In this document: piece by piece, positions 44,351-55,330 of the stretch | Layout: every line of letters starts with the position of its first letter | Numbering within the stretch: position 1 is the first letter of the stretch | NCBI GenBank assembly: GCA_016584305.1 | Contig: JACEEZ010009425.1 | Location: forward strand, 49,499-113,498 | Reading direction: 5' to 3' | Source of the DNA: Chionoecetes opilio | Lineage: Eukaryota > Arthropoda > Malacostraca > Decapoda > Majidae | DNA length: 64,000 nucleotides | Notes under the pieces: model-generated | Database searches by the model: none | The model's input: the letters and a program-made list of their open reading frames with translations, nothing else | What the model was told of the DNA's origin: nothing | Made by a program: the position numbers and the translations under genes

Positions 44351-44479
44351 CGCTCCCTATATGATAGACTGATCTTAGGTGATATCACTGTGTGTGGTGT
44401 GTATTCATCTAGTTTATTTTACAGGCCTGAGCTACACTTGTGTTCCGCTCGTCCATATCTTCTTTTTCACATCACGAGG

Positions 44480-45102
44480 ATGGCCAAGGGGAAAAAAAGA
44501 AGTAGCACAAAGCCGCTAGTTGGCGGGTCCCTATAAAGGAGACAGTAAGATAATATCAAAAGAGGAGTGGGCCAATTTAGTTCGGGAGGTGTCTTGTTAC
44601 TCTTCTTTTGAAAAGATTTAAGTCATAGGAAAGTGGAGAAATAGAAACAGGAAGAGAGTTCCAGAGTTACCAGTGAAAGGGATGAAAGAGTAAAGATACT
44701 GATTAACTCTTGCATTAGGAAGATGGACAGAATAGGGATGAGAATGAGTAGAAAGTCTTGTGCAGCGAGGCCGCGGGAGAGGGGGAGGCATGCAGTTAGC
44801 AAGTCAGAAGAGCAGTGAGCATGAAATAAACGGTAGAAGAGAGCAAGAGAAGCAACATTGCGGCGGTGATTTAAAGATTGAAGACAGTCAGTCAGAGGAG
44901 AGGAGTTGATTGAGACGAAAAGCTTTTGACTCAAACCCTGTTTAGGAGAGCTGTATGAGTGGATCCTCCCCAAACATGTGAGACATACTCCATACATGGG
45001 CGGATAAGGCCCCTGTACAGAGCAAGCAATTGGGAGGGAGAAAAAAATGGATGCAGACGCCACAGGACACCTAACTTCTTAGAAGCTGTTTTAGCAAGAG
45101 AT
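44480..45102 (-). pseudogene. LINE ORF2 C-terminal part and 3' UTR (older LINE, 3' part)
   Basis: The minus frame 45063-44623 contains INSSPLTDCLQSLNHRRNVA and SLALFYRLFHAHCSSDL, the same family as 48174-49256. The 3' UTR (AGGGACCCGCCAACTAGCGG on the minus strand) continues to about 44480. The other half of the same copy is at 46159-46445; an RTE-like element separates them. Confidence 0.75.
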
Positions 45103-46158
45103 CAATCATCAATCATTGGGGCATACGCCGGGGGGCGCGTCGCCTCGCCCACCCTACGAGCGCCACTCCCGGGGGTCACCACGCGCGAGTTTCCATGCAG
45201 GCTCCTTTCCCATACCAAGCAGCTCTCGACAAGAAACATCAACTTCCCCAGCCACGAGCCTTGTGGGCGCCCCCTTGGCCTCCTCCACGCCGGATTGTCT
45301 CTTACAGATACAACCCGATGGGAAGGATCGGTTTCAGGGTAACGTGCCACATGCCCATATAGCCGAAGTTGGCGCTGACGGACTATGCAGGTAATAGCCT
45401 CGATTCAGTCTCACGGTGCAATCGCTGATTTGACACGTAATCATCCCAGCGATACCCCATGATTCTGCGAAGACACTTATTACCGAAGGCATTGATTCAT
45501 CTCTTCAAGTCACTATTTAGTGTCCATGTCTCAAAACCATAGAGTAAGACAGGGATCACAAGCGACTTGAAGATCCGGATCTTTGTCCTCCTGCACAGGT
45601 ACCGACAACGCCAAATGCTCCCGCTGAGCGAGTCCATAACACCGTGGGCTATGCCAATCCGCCGTAAGACTTCTTGACGTGACCCGCCGTCATTATGGAC
45701 TGCGCTAAACCCAAGGTATGTAAAACTTTTCCCAAAATCTCAATGTCCTCGACACGCATGAACAGGGCTGTACTGCTTCATCTAGTAAGTCTCCAAATAC
45801 CTGGACCTTGGTCTTGAGCCAGGAGACCTCAAGTCCCAAAGGCTTTGCCTCCTCGTGCAGCGCCTCGAGAGCCATCACCAGGACCTCTAGCGACTCAGCA
45901 AAGATTACTGCATCATCGGCAAAAACAAGATCAGTGATCTTGGTGTTGCCGACGGATGCTCCACAATCACTTTGATCTACAACCTTGTCCAATACCCAGT
46001 CCATACAAGCGTTGAAAAGTGATGGGGCAAGGACGCACCCTTGCCTCACTCCTGTATTCACAGGAAAGAAGCTGGATACACCTGCCCCACACTTCACAGC
46101 ACTCTCAGTCCCAGAATACAGACCAGTTATCAAACCATCAGTTATCAGTTATCAGTTA
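45103..46158 (-). mobile_element. RTE-like LINE, 5'-truncated, inserted in older LINE
   Basis: Flanked by the 13-bp target duplication TTTAGCAAGAGAT (45090-45102, 46159-46171). Its minus-strand 3' end carries a short ATTGATGATTGAT tail, as in RTE-clade elements. Encoded protein: GVRQGCVLAPSLFNACMDWV and FADDAVIFAESLEVLVMALE (RT catalytic FADD box, 46133-45705), then a frame change into MARYPETDPSHRVVSVRDNP (45350-45102). Truncated and frameshifted. Confidence 0.8.
45705..46133 (-). pseudogene. reverse transcriptase fragment of RTE-like element
   Basis: 142 codons beginning at SGTESAVKCGAG, covering RT motifs up to the FADD box and the KTKVQVFG segment after it. The endonuclease and RT N-terminus are missing because of 5' truncation. 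Frame lost near 45705. Confidence 0.75.
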
Positions 46159-46445
46159 TTTAGCAAGAGATGAGATGTGAGATTTCCAGTTCAGATTTTT
46201 AGTAAAGGATAGCCCTAGAATGTTCATTGTAGAAGAAGGACACAGTTGAGTGTCGTCATTGAGGAAGAGGGGATAGTTATCTGGTAGGTTTTGTCGAGTA
46301 GATAGGTGAAGAAATTGAGTTATGAGGTATTGCACAAAAATATTTGGCTTGCCCATACAGATATAAAGGAAGATCAGAAGTAGGCGGCTCAGTGGCATCT
46401 CTCCGTGAATCACTTTGTTCCGTTTAGTTGGGTCTAGAAAACAGT
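46159..46445 (-). pseudogene. LINE ORF2 fragment (older LINE, 5' part)
   Basis: The minus frame encodes QFLHLSTRQNLPDNYPLFLN and STMNILGLSFTKNLNWKSHI, then SSLAK at the break. It is colinear with 48585-48745 and continues in the fragment ending at 45102 once the RTE insertion is removed. Confidence 0.75.
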
Positions 46446-46860
46446 TAAAAAAANAGTTGACAACCTCATCGATACATAGTCCTCCTATTGGCCTGGTAAT
46501 CTGAGATACCCTGTCAATCCGTCTGCCTCTTTCCTGTAGGACTCGTGCTGCAAGCAGTTGACAAATACTATATTTATTTATCTACATATACCTCTGCTCC
46601 ACTATTAAATATATAGTAATGAGCAGGTAAGGTTTCTACCATAGAGTAGACTGATAATATAACTACTCTATATAAATATCTATTATGTTACCATTTATGT
46701 ATAAGAGATGCATAATAAGCTACGTGACATCTCTATATAGCCTTGCCGGCCCTCTATCTTTGCTGAGTCTGCAGTAACTAGGTGAAGTGCTGCACCCATA
46801 CATACATACATACATACGTTTCTACCCTTATAAATGCCCTAACAACTGAAAGGCTGGGGT
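46446..46860. other. no gene
   Basis: AT-rich, with a (CATA)n tract at 46798-46816. Confidence 0.4.
46454..46454. other. single ambiguous base (N)
   Basis: The only N in the window, in an A-run. Confidence 0.95.
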
Positions 46861-46995
46861 GGCCTGGTAGTAGATGTGACCTGAAAAATATTACACTGTA
46901 TTTTGAGTGTGTATTACTGATGGCCAGTGCATATTCTATTCAATATTACTGGACTGCGATTATTGTGTAATAGTAATGATGTAATAGTAATGATG
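46861..46995 (+). repeat. dispersed repeat shared inverted with 63530-63640
   Basis: GTAGATGTGACCTG, TATTACACTGTATTTTGAGT and GTATTACTGATGGCCAGTGC occur as the reverse complement at the right end of the window, beside a LINE ORF2 fragment. Probably the 3' UTR of that LINE. Confidence 0.75.
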
Positions 46996-47150
46996 TGTTA
47001 ATGCTGACAGCATTATATTTTAGTCTTAGTCACTAATTGCCAGCGTTGAGTCAATATTGCTTTTTGGACTACAATTGTAAAACTGTATATGAATAAGTAT
47101 GTCTGTGTGTATTATGTTCTGCTGTGGTCAATAAAACAATCTATCTTTCT

Positions 47151-47162
47151 ATATGTGTGTGC

Positions 47163-47217
<55 letters not shown>

Positions 47218-47241
47218 GTGTGTGTGTGTGGTGTGTGTGTG

Positions 47242-47285
<44 letters not shown>

Positions 47286-47319
47286 TGTTGTGTGCGTTGG
47301 TGTGTGTGTGTGTGTGTGT

Positions 47320-47351
<32 letters not shown>

Positions 47352-47375
47352 GTGTGTGTGTGTGTGTGTGTGGTG

Positions 47376-47448
<73 letters not shown>

Positions 47449-47452
47449 TGTG
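47151..47452. repeat. (GT)n microsatellite
   Basis: About 300 bp of GT with TTGTG interruptions. Cys/Val and His/Thr frames are artefacts. Confidence 0.95.
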
Positions 47453-47502
47453 AACCATATCCCCCTTACAACTCACGTATATAGTTACCCTCTCCTTTCC
47501 AG

Positions 47503-47545
47503 TTTCACCTTGTTCGATGCCGGTTGGATCTCCTTTGTCCCGGGG
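47503..47545 (+). CDS. candidate 43-bp internal exon
   Basis: A pyrimidine-rich tract with CTCTCCTTTCCAG precedes, and GTGAGT follows, a segment readable as FTLFDAGWISFVPG. Both splice signals are strong, but no neighbouring exon on the plus strand is recognised, so this may be chance. Confidence 0.25.
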
Positions 47546-48173
47546 GTGAGTGTTGACATTCTTGTATTATATATTTCATGATATTTCTCTATGTCCAGCC
47601 CGTCGGTTTTTGGATTTTATACTTTTTAATTTATAGTTTTTCTCTTTTAATTTGTTAATGATACATATTAATATAGGTTAGTGTCTGGGGATAATACTAA
47701 TGATGACAATAATAATAATAATAGCTAAGTATAACTGGAAAAGACGATGATTTTGGCTTCTATAATGCTTTGGTAACTCAATCTGGTATCAATTTTGACT
47801 TTCGTAAGCGTTTGTTTTGCTTGGACTTGAGATGTAATGGTTAGTTTCTTGGGATAATAATAATGATGATACTAATGATGATAATAACAAAGTTTAACAG
47901 GAATTGAGGATGCTTTTGGCTTCTGTGTAGTTTGGAACCCTCAATATGGTATTACTTTTGACTTTGATAAAGGTTTGCTAGTCATGAGGTGTCATATACA
48001 GCTTGCCTTCGTTTCCTAACTGTGAGGCGGAAGTCAAGGCAAACAGATACCTGGTGCCACAAAGGTCGTAAAAGTTTAAAGGATGGAAACAAATTATGTA
48101 CAGGTGTAGACCTGTATATTATTTGCAACAACAGCAACAACAATAACAACAATAGCAACAAACTATATCAACA
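47546..48173. other. no gene
   Basis: AT-rich, with duplicated GATAATAATAATGATGA-type motifs and an (AAC)n-like stretch at 48126-48172 abutting the LINE. Confidence 0.4.
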
Positions 48174-49256
48174 GCTTTTGATAGAGTCTGGCACAAATCT
48201 TTAATTTCCAAACTACCCTCATTCGGTTTCTATCCTTCTCTCTGTACCTTCATTTTAAGTTTCCTTTCAAACCGTTCTATTGCAGCTACTGTAGACGGAC
48301 ATTGTTCTTCTCCTGAATCTATCAGTAGTGGTGTTCACCAGGGTTCTGTCCTATCACCCACTCTCTTTCTATTATTTATTAATGATCTTCTAAGTCTAAC
48401 TCAAAGCCCTATCCACTCCTACGCTGATGATTCTACCCTGCATTTTTCAACGTCGTTTATTAGACGTCCAACTCAACAGGACCTAAGTGATTCACGGAGA
48501 GATGCCACCGAGCGCCTAACTTCTGATCTTTCTATAATTTCTGATTGGGGCAAAGCAAACCTTGTTTTGTTCAATGCCTCAAAAACCCAATTTCTTCACC
48601 TATCTACTCGACAAAACCTACCAGATAACTATCTCCTCTTCTTCAATGACACTCAACTGTCTCCTTCTTCTACAATGAACATTCTAGGACTATCCTTTAC
48701 TAAAAATATGAACTGGAAATCTCACATCTCATCTCTGGCTAAAACAGCTTCTAAGAAGTTAGGTGTGTTGTGGCGTCTGCGTCCTTTTTTTTCTCCCTCA
48801 AAACTGCTTGCTCTCTACAGGGGCCTTATCCGCCCATGTATGGAGTTTGTCTCACATGTTTGGGGAGGATCCACTCATACAGCTCTCCTAAACAGGGTTG
48901 AGTCAAAAGCTTTTCGTCTCATCAACTCCTCTCCTCTGACTGACTGTCTTCAATCTTTAAATCACCACAGCAATGTTGCTTCTCTTGCTCTCTTCTACCG
49001 TTATTTTCATGCTCACTGCTCTTATGAACTTTCTAACTGCATGCCTCCCCCACTCCCGCGGCCTCGCTGCACAAGACTTTCTACTCATTCTCATCCCTAT
49101 TCTGTCCATCTTCCTAATGCAAGAGTTAATCAGTATCTTTACTCTTTCATCCCTTTCACTGGTAAACTCAGGAACTCTCTTCCTGTTTCTATTTTTCCAC
49201 TTTCCTATGGCTTAAATATTTTCAAAAGAAGAGTAACAAGACACCTCCCGAACTAA
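48174..49256 (+). pseudogene. LINE reverse transcriptase, 5'-truncated, open for 361 codons
   Basis: The frame is open from AFDRVWHKSLISKLP (RT motif A region) through GVHQGSVLSPTLFLLFINDL, SPIHSYADDSTLHF (YADD box) and IISDWGKANLVLFNASKTQF to the C-terminus NIFKRRVTRHLPN at 49256. Family: a jockey/I-like non-LTR retrotransposon. The N-terminal endonuclease and fingers are missing. The GVHQGS motif differs from the usual GVPQGS (seen at 62398). No internal stop, so young or under few mutations. Related copies: 44480-46445 and 62353-63460. Confidence 0.8.
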
Positions 49257-49372
49257 ATTGGCCTACCTCTCTGTTTTTATTTTATTCTCTTACTGTCTTC
49301 TTTATAGGGACTGGCAACTAAGCGGGCATTGTGTTACCCATTTTTGTTGTGCCCTTGGCCAGTTCCTTGCGA

Positions 49373-49432
<60 letters not shown>
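49257..49432 (+). mobile_element. 3' UTR and poly-A of the 48174 LINE
   Basis: GGGACTGGCAACTAAGCGGG, CCCTTGGCCAGTTCCTTGCG and then about 55 A. The same UTR ends the copy at 63240-63450. Confidence 0.85.
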
Positions 49433-49433
<1 letters not shown>

Positions 49434-49470
49434 AGCAACAACAGCAATAGCAAAAACAACAACATCAACA

Positions 49471-50026
49471 CTACCACCACCACCACCACCAGACTTTCGC
49501 GGGGGCACCCATTGGACCCGCCATCACTGCAGACCCCGCGGCCCTGGGTCTGAAGGCAGAGCTTGCCTTGGTCCCGCATGGCTTCCTGCAGCTCTGCTTT
49601 GGCACGGGCCGTGCGGTTGGCGGTGAGAGGGGGGGGGGGGTCATTTCCTCGCGCTCAATGGCCTCCCGTTCCTCCTCCGGGGCTGCGTGACCCTTGTCCT
49701 GGGTGCTCTTGGCCAGAGCACGCAGGTCCCTTACGCTAGGGGTGCTGGTGCGCTGCAGCGCCGCCACCACGGAGGTCGTGTCCAGGGGACATTCCATGTC
49801 CACTGGGATGGACTCCATCAGCACCCGGTGGCGCCGGTTGTTCTCCTCCATGTGGAGCGGGTGGTGCCAGGGGCGCAGCTGGTTCGGGCAGGGGCGGCCG
49901 CCACCTCATTGGCGCGGGGACCGTCAAGGCCTCGGGACCGCCGGACTCCAGCCTCCCGCGAGTGGCGACGATCATCGCGGTGGCCGGGACTACCACGCCA
50001 GGGATTGCTGGCTGAACCATTTTCAT
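49471..50026 (-). CDS. hypothetical GC-rich coding segment
   Basis: The minus frame 49851-49471 reads MEENNRRHRVLMESIPVDME, CPLDTTSVVAALQRTSTPSV, RDLRALAKSTQDKG and a charged stretch EEEREAIEREEM, then a Pro-rich part ending in a Trp run from (CCA)n. It looks like real coding sequence. A second minus frame (50026-49736) starts MKMVQPAIPGVVVPATAMIV, with a Pro/Ala-rich continuation; one indel may join them. Function unknown; no domain recognised. Confidence 0.35.
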
Positions 50027-50500
50027 TTTCTAAGGTTTGTTTCTAACCACCACCAGTAATGACAACAACACCACCGAAGTTCTTGGAGTAAATAGTCATT
50101 TTTTTCTAGTTTCTCTTCCATTATAAGGCGAGGAACTGTGTTAAGTTTATTATAAGGCATATAAGCAGGTATATGCTACAAGCACGGACATTGTGTGTGG
50201 AGAGCTGAGGGTTTATCCACTGAAAACAAGTAACAAACGCATGATGATACATTATATTATTGGACAAGATTAATAACTGGAAAAAATACCAAACTGAGCT
50301 TAGCAATCTGTTAGCGCTTATTACATATAGACCTGCCTGGTGTTTATTCATCGCCATGGTTGGGTTGTATAAGGAATATGTATATAAGTTGTATAAGTTG
50401 TATGTTTAAGTTGCAGAAGATATGGTTAAAAGGATTAGTGTAATGCATTAAATAGTATTGGTATCCATAGGGTTATTACTTATATTTATTTACACTCATC
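50027..50500. other. no gene
   Basis: AT-rich, nothing recognised. Confidence 0.4.
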
Positions 50501-50519
50501 TCTAGACTTTGTAATTAAA

Positions 50520-50760
50520 AAAATATATATATTACTTTATTTTTACTTTGTTTTTACTTCTATTACTTTACTATACTTTATATTTTTACTTCTATTACTT
50601 TACTTATAATTATGTTTTAAATTTTATTACTTTACTTATAATTAAATTTTTGTACATATATTACTTTACTTTCTTGATTTTTTTTTACTTCTATTAGTTT
50701 ACTTATACTTAATTTTTTTAATTTTTTTTACTTTACTTATATGCTATTTTTCTACTTTTA
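50520..50760. repeat. degenerate ATTACTTTACTTATA tandem array
   Basis: Repeated TTTTACTTCTATTACTTTAC blocks of variable spacing. Confidence 0.75.
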
Positions 50761-50856
50761 ATTCTTATAATTAATGTATTGAGGTGTTGTGCTTCATACT
50801 TTTTACTTTTACTGTAAAAATTCCAAGCAATAGATATATTCCATTTAATTCTCATC

Positions 50857-50878
50857 ACACACACACACACACACCACA

Positions 50879-50935
<57 letters not shown>

Positions 50936-50951
50936 TGCACGCACACACACA

Positions 50952-51049
<98 letters not shown>

Positions 51050-51070
51050 AATACACACACACACACACAT
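50857..51070. repeat. (CA)n microsatellite
   Basis: CA array with CGCATGCACGCA interruption. Confidence 0.95.
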
Positions 51071-51196
51071 ATAGATGCTTTATTGACCCCAGTATTTACA
51101 AGAGAACTCAGTAAGATAGCTACGAACCCAATAATACTCAGTAAATCTCAATAAAACTCAATATAACTCAATACAAAAAAACTAACAATATATTAA

Positions 51197-51930
<734 letters not shown>

Positions 51931-51934
51931 AAGC

Positions 51935-52056
51935 TGAAAGGTTACTTATTCACCTTTGTATACAGGTAAATCGTGTATACATCGGTCAGTCATCCTGTTT
52001 TGCTAAGGAAGAGATAGTTGGAAGGTTACTTATTCACTTTTGTATACAGGTAACTC
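51935..52056. repeat. short direct duplication
   Basis: AAGGTTACTTATTCACCTTT with GTATACAGGTAA appears at about 51939 and again at 52021, about 82 bp apart. Confidence 0.75.
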
Positions 52057-52208
52057 GCATTTTACTCATATATATGTATATATAATGAATTTTATTTATA
52101 CTGTATGAGCTCGGGTGAAAACAAAATGGTTATTATTATTACTATATTTATTATTATTATTATAATTATTATTACATATACGTCGGTTAGTCATCTTGTT
52201 TTATTCCG

Positions 52209-52482
52209 CGGGGCCGAGGCTGCCGTACCAGCCAACCTCAGCTGGTCCGAGGCTGCCGTGCCCGCCGACCTCCGCGGAGTCGAGGCTGCCGTGCCCGCAG
52301 ACTGCCGCGGGGCCGAGGCTAACGTGCCCGCCGACCTCCGCGGGGCCGAGGCTGCAGTGCCCACAGACCTCCGCGGGGCCGAGGCTGCCGTGCTCCGCCG
52401 ACTTCCGCGGGGCCGAGGCTGCCGTGCCCGTAGACCTCCGCGAGGCAGAGGCTGCCGTGCCCGCAGACCTCCGCGAGGCCGA
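52209..52482. repeat. 33-bp GC-rich minisatellite, ~8 copies
   Basis: Unit GAGGCTGCCGTGCCCGCCGA + CCTCCGCGGGGCC. A 33-bp period keeps one frame: plus strand GAEAAVPADLR repeated, minus strand SAGTAASAPRR repeated; one copy has an extra base. The plus frame is open from 52105 to 52764, but there is no support for expression. Confidence 0.85.
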
Positions 52483-53008
52483 TCGCAGGAGGCTATCAAC
52501 CGCCTCTTGCGGTTGATCGCCTTGCGGTTGATCGGATCGGCAGCACCCGTAACTTCGCCTCCTGTAGGACAGCGTGAGGTTGTCCGCGGCGCCGCTGCTG
52601 CCGTGCACCACGATGCTCGAGGATACTTTGAGCCTGCAAGTTTCTTGTCCCATTTAAGTTTTTTGTACCTAAATAATGTGAAAACCAGGCCTGGTATTTA
52701 TAAAAGGCTATGGGATTTCTATAAGGTTCGACATAATATAAAGTCGCCAATAAGACCTCCATAGCTATGGAGCTAATTTCCGCCATAGCTATGGGTCTAG
52801 CAGTTCCTGCTGACATAACTTTCCGTTAAACGTAACATTTACATTACCTTAAAATGTCTCTTAGATTATGAAATAACGCTTGAAATCAGTAAAATATGAT
52901 CAATAAATTATGTGAGAACCTTACGAACTGAAAATAAAGCAAATTTAAGGGATTAATTCATATATTCATGTAAATAACATCCCGTAAAAACGTTTTATGC
53001 GGGAAGAT
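52483..53008. other. no gene
   Basis: Contains a small GCGGTTGATCGCCTTGCGGT duplication (52508-52535) and the inverted pair CCATAGCTATGG at about 52759-52794. Nothing else seen. Confidence 0.4.
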
Positions 53009-53029
53009 GTAAACACTTGTCTCTCTCCA

Positions 53030-53358
53030 CCCTATAAATAACATGTTATATCTCCAAAAGTAATGGTAGAAGGGTGACGGAAGGAAACATAACAGATAAA
53101 CCGCGTTGTATAGAAGGAGAAATGAGCAAAAGCCAGGGAGGGAGTGATGACCAGACAGAGATACGGCAGTATACGTAGCTAGGTAGATATACTGCCGTAT
53201 CTCTAGCTACGTATACGGCCGTATCTCTGTCTAGTCATTACTTCCTCCTTGGCTATTGTTTTTTTTTCCTTCTCCTTTACTACATGGTTTACCTTGTGTG
53301 TATCCTTCCGTCTCCCTTCCGCCATTATATTTGGAAATATGATGTTATTTGGTATATT
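53030..53358. repeat. ~330-bp palindrome nested in the left half of the element
   Basis: Arms 53030-53188 and 53211-53358 are inverse copies (AGACAGAGATACGGC, GTATACGTAGCT, GTGACGGAAGGAAAC / its complement) with moderate divergence, around a centre at 53189-53210 that repeats the ATACTGCCGTATCTC motif. Confidence 0.7.
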
Positions 53359-53544
53359 TCTAGCGTTTGCCAGTACTCTCCCCCTTCCCCCAAACAAGCT
53401 TGGGGACCTGTAGGAATGCGGGGTTTTAGGGTGGGGACTAAATCATTTGTCGAAAAACACGTATTTTTGGATATATGTAGGAGTAAAAAATACCTATATC
53501 TAGGGTAATTTTCAATAGATATGGGAAATTTACCTAACCTTCAA

Positions 53545-53705
53545 GGTCCGAGATTACGAGGGGGGCGGAGCCCCCTTCGTGATCTAACCTAACCTAAGCA
53601 AATTAAACCTAACATCCTAGCGAGGGGCTCTGCCCCCCTCGACCACCGATAATCTATCCTAACTTAGAGATACTCACCCGATAATCTAACCTAACCTAAT
53701 GGGGT
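53545..53705. repeat. degenerate CCTAA (TTAGG-like) tract
   Basis: CTAACCTAACCTAA motifs interspersed with GGGGGGCGGAGCCCCCTTCG-type hairpins. Confidence 0.7.
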
Positions 53706-54159
53706 CCCTCGACACCCCCGGTACCCTAATTTAGTTTTACCTTTTCTTCTTAATGGGAGGGGTGGGGGAGGGTGGGGTGGGCTCGATACTCCGGTCATTC
53801 TGTTTGTGAGGATCGTCAGGTCCACACGTTTCTTGACTTAGAAGAAATCCAATAAATTATTCCTAGATCTAGGGAATTTTTACGCCACTACCTAACTCAA
53901 TAACTATGTGGTTGCAACACACATTTTGTACCACAGCCAAATATCCCGCATTCTCCCAAGGTCCCCAAGCTTGTTTTGGGGCAGAGGGGGGAGTATGAGC
54001 AAACACTACAATAATACCTGTTATTTATAGGGAGGAGAAAGACAAGTGTTTACGTGCGTCTCACTCTTCCTCTTGTGACCTGCATCGCCTTTGCTTTTCT
54101 TCCCTTGCCGCGGACACTTTTCAATGAGGATTTGGCTTCAGTTAGAATGTTAAAGCGTG

Positions 54160-54275
54160 GAGTTAGGTTAGGTTAGTGAATCTAAAGGTAGAGTAAGGTT
54201 AGTTAATATAAAAGTGGGGTTAGGTTAGTGAATATAAAGGTGGGGTTAGGTTACATTAGGTTAGGTTAGTTCATT
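54160..54275. repeat. ~32-bp GGTTAGG-containing minisatellite
   Basis: Three to four copies of GGGGTTAGGTTAGTGAATAT + AAAGGT, just outside the 53.0-54.05 kb element. Confidence 0.8.
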
Positions 54276-54943
54276 TCATATGTCCTATACGCTTCTTACT
54301 AAAAACCTTTGATATCTCCACAAGTAATGATTTGCGACAGAAACTCATTGAGAGTTTCTTAGAATCCATTAAGGTAGCCAGAAAGCACACTCACAATTGT
54401 GTAGGGATTTCTAGTCCTAGTGTAAAAAATTTACCTGGTTTCCAGGTATTACAATTTTTTTGCCAGAAGTAGGTAGTATCTCCATTACGTACTGGAGCTG
54501 AAATGATAGCCCTCCAGAAGCTAGATATGACTGCGTAGGTAAAACAAATCTTTACCTTCATTTCTGCCAAAAATTAGAGGTAAATTTATTATAAACATAT
54601 CAATACTAAATATAAAATAATAATGCCCCTGAAAAATGTTGTGTAAAATAAACAATGAAATACTTTAATCATCCTTTTCACCTATTAATAGAAGTGGAAC
54701 TGTGGTCGAAAATGTCCTTCTGCGAGAATTCTCGGTTGTTGTCTCGCCTAGAATTTGGGTACACGAGAGTATTGGACGGCCTTGGGCAAATATTTTCCCT
54801 GTCCACTGCAGCTGCTCCATGGTTCACGGCAGCAGCTGCACTGCTCAGTGCCTGCTGCATCTTGCCAATTGCGAGGAAACAATCATAATGTTATTATAAT
54901 TTTCATTCACTCTGTCAGTGTATGGTTCATTTTTTAGGGTCTA
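54276..54943. other. no gene
   Basis: AT-rich. The small ORFs at 54655-54937 overlap on both strands and show no motif. Confidence 0.4.
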
Positions 54944-55330
54944 GGACAACTGGCCGCGGCCACCTGGCCGCAGCCCAACTGGCCGCGGGAAACTGGCCGC
55001 GACCTACTGGCCGCCATATGGAACTTTTTGTTGATGTACCTTTTGTACCTAAACCTAACCTAACCTAATTCATTCCTAACATAACCTAACCTAACCTAGC
55101 CTAACCTAACCTAATTCATTCCTAACCTAACCTAACCGAACCTAACCTAACCTAACATAACCTAAACTAACCTAACCCAACCTAATCATTCGCTGGTGGG
55201 GGATTAAGGAGCTGCCTTACGTAAACTTAGGCGTTCCCAGTTTCCTCCCAGTCCGCGGCGGTCAGCTGGCCGCGGCCAGTTTCCCGCGGCCAGTTGGGCT
55301 GCGGCCAAGAGTGGCCGCGGCCAGTTGTCC
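54944..55330. mobile_element. 387-bp MITE-like element with repeated CTGGCCGCGG ends
   Basis: The left 70 bp consists of four or five CTGGCCGC(G/A) units (GGACAACTGGCCGCGGCCA first), and the right 80 bp is its inverse, ending TGGCCGCGGCCAGTTGTCC. TGGCCGCGGCCA is itself a palindrome. The interior 55050-55190 is CCTAACCTAA-rich. No ORF. No clear target duplication. Confidence 0.75.
55048..55190. repeat. degenerate CCTAA (TTAGG-like) array
   Basis: AACCTAACCTAACCTAATTC type units, interior of the GGCCGCGG-ended element. Confidence 0.9.

Larger units (their letters stand above)
53009..54053. mobile_element. 1.05 kb inverted-repeat element with nested palindrome
   Basis: The ends GTAAACACTTGTCT..CCTATAAATAACA (53009-53043) and its complement (54019-54053) are ~35 bp inverted repeats with 2 mismatches. 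Subterminal blocks GTTTGCCAGTACTC and CCCAAACAAGCTTGGGGACC near 53360-53400 recur inverted at 53960-54010. The middle holds AACCTAACCTAA tracts. No coding capacity. A distorted copy of one arm lies at 8100-8215. Confidence 0.65.

Noticed and set aside
47089..47581. Cys/Val and His/Thr ORFs (also at 50733-51362 and 61374-62219)
   Set aside because: Products of (GT)n and (CA)n microsatellites.
54150..55190. Chromosome end, from TTAGG/CCTAA repeats
   Set aside because: Tracts are short, degenerate, in both orientations and inside small elements; unique sequence continues on both sides.
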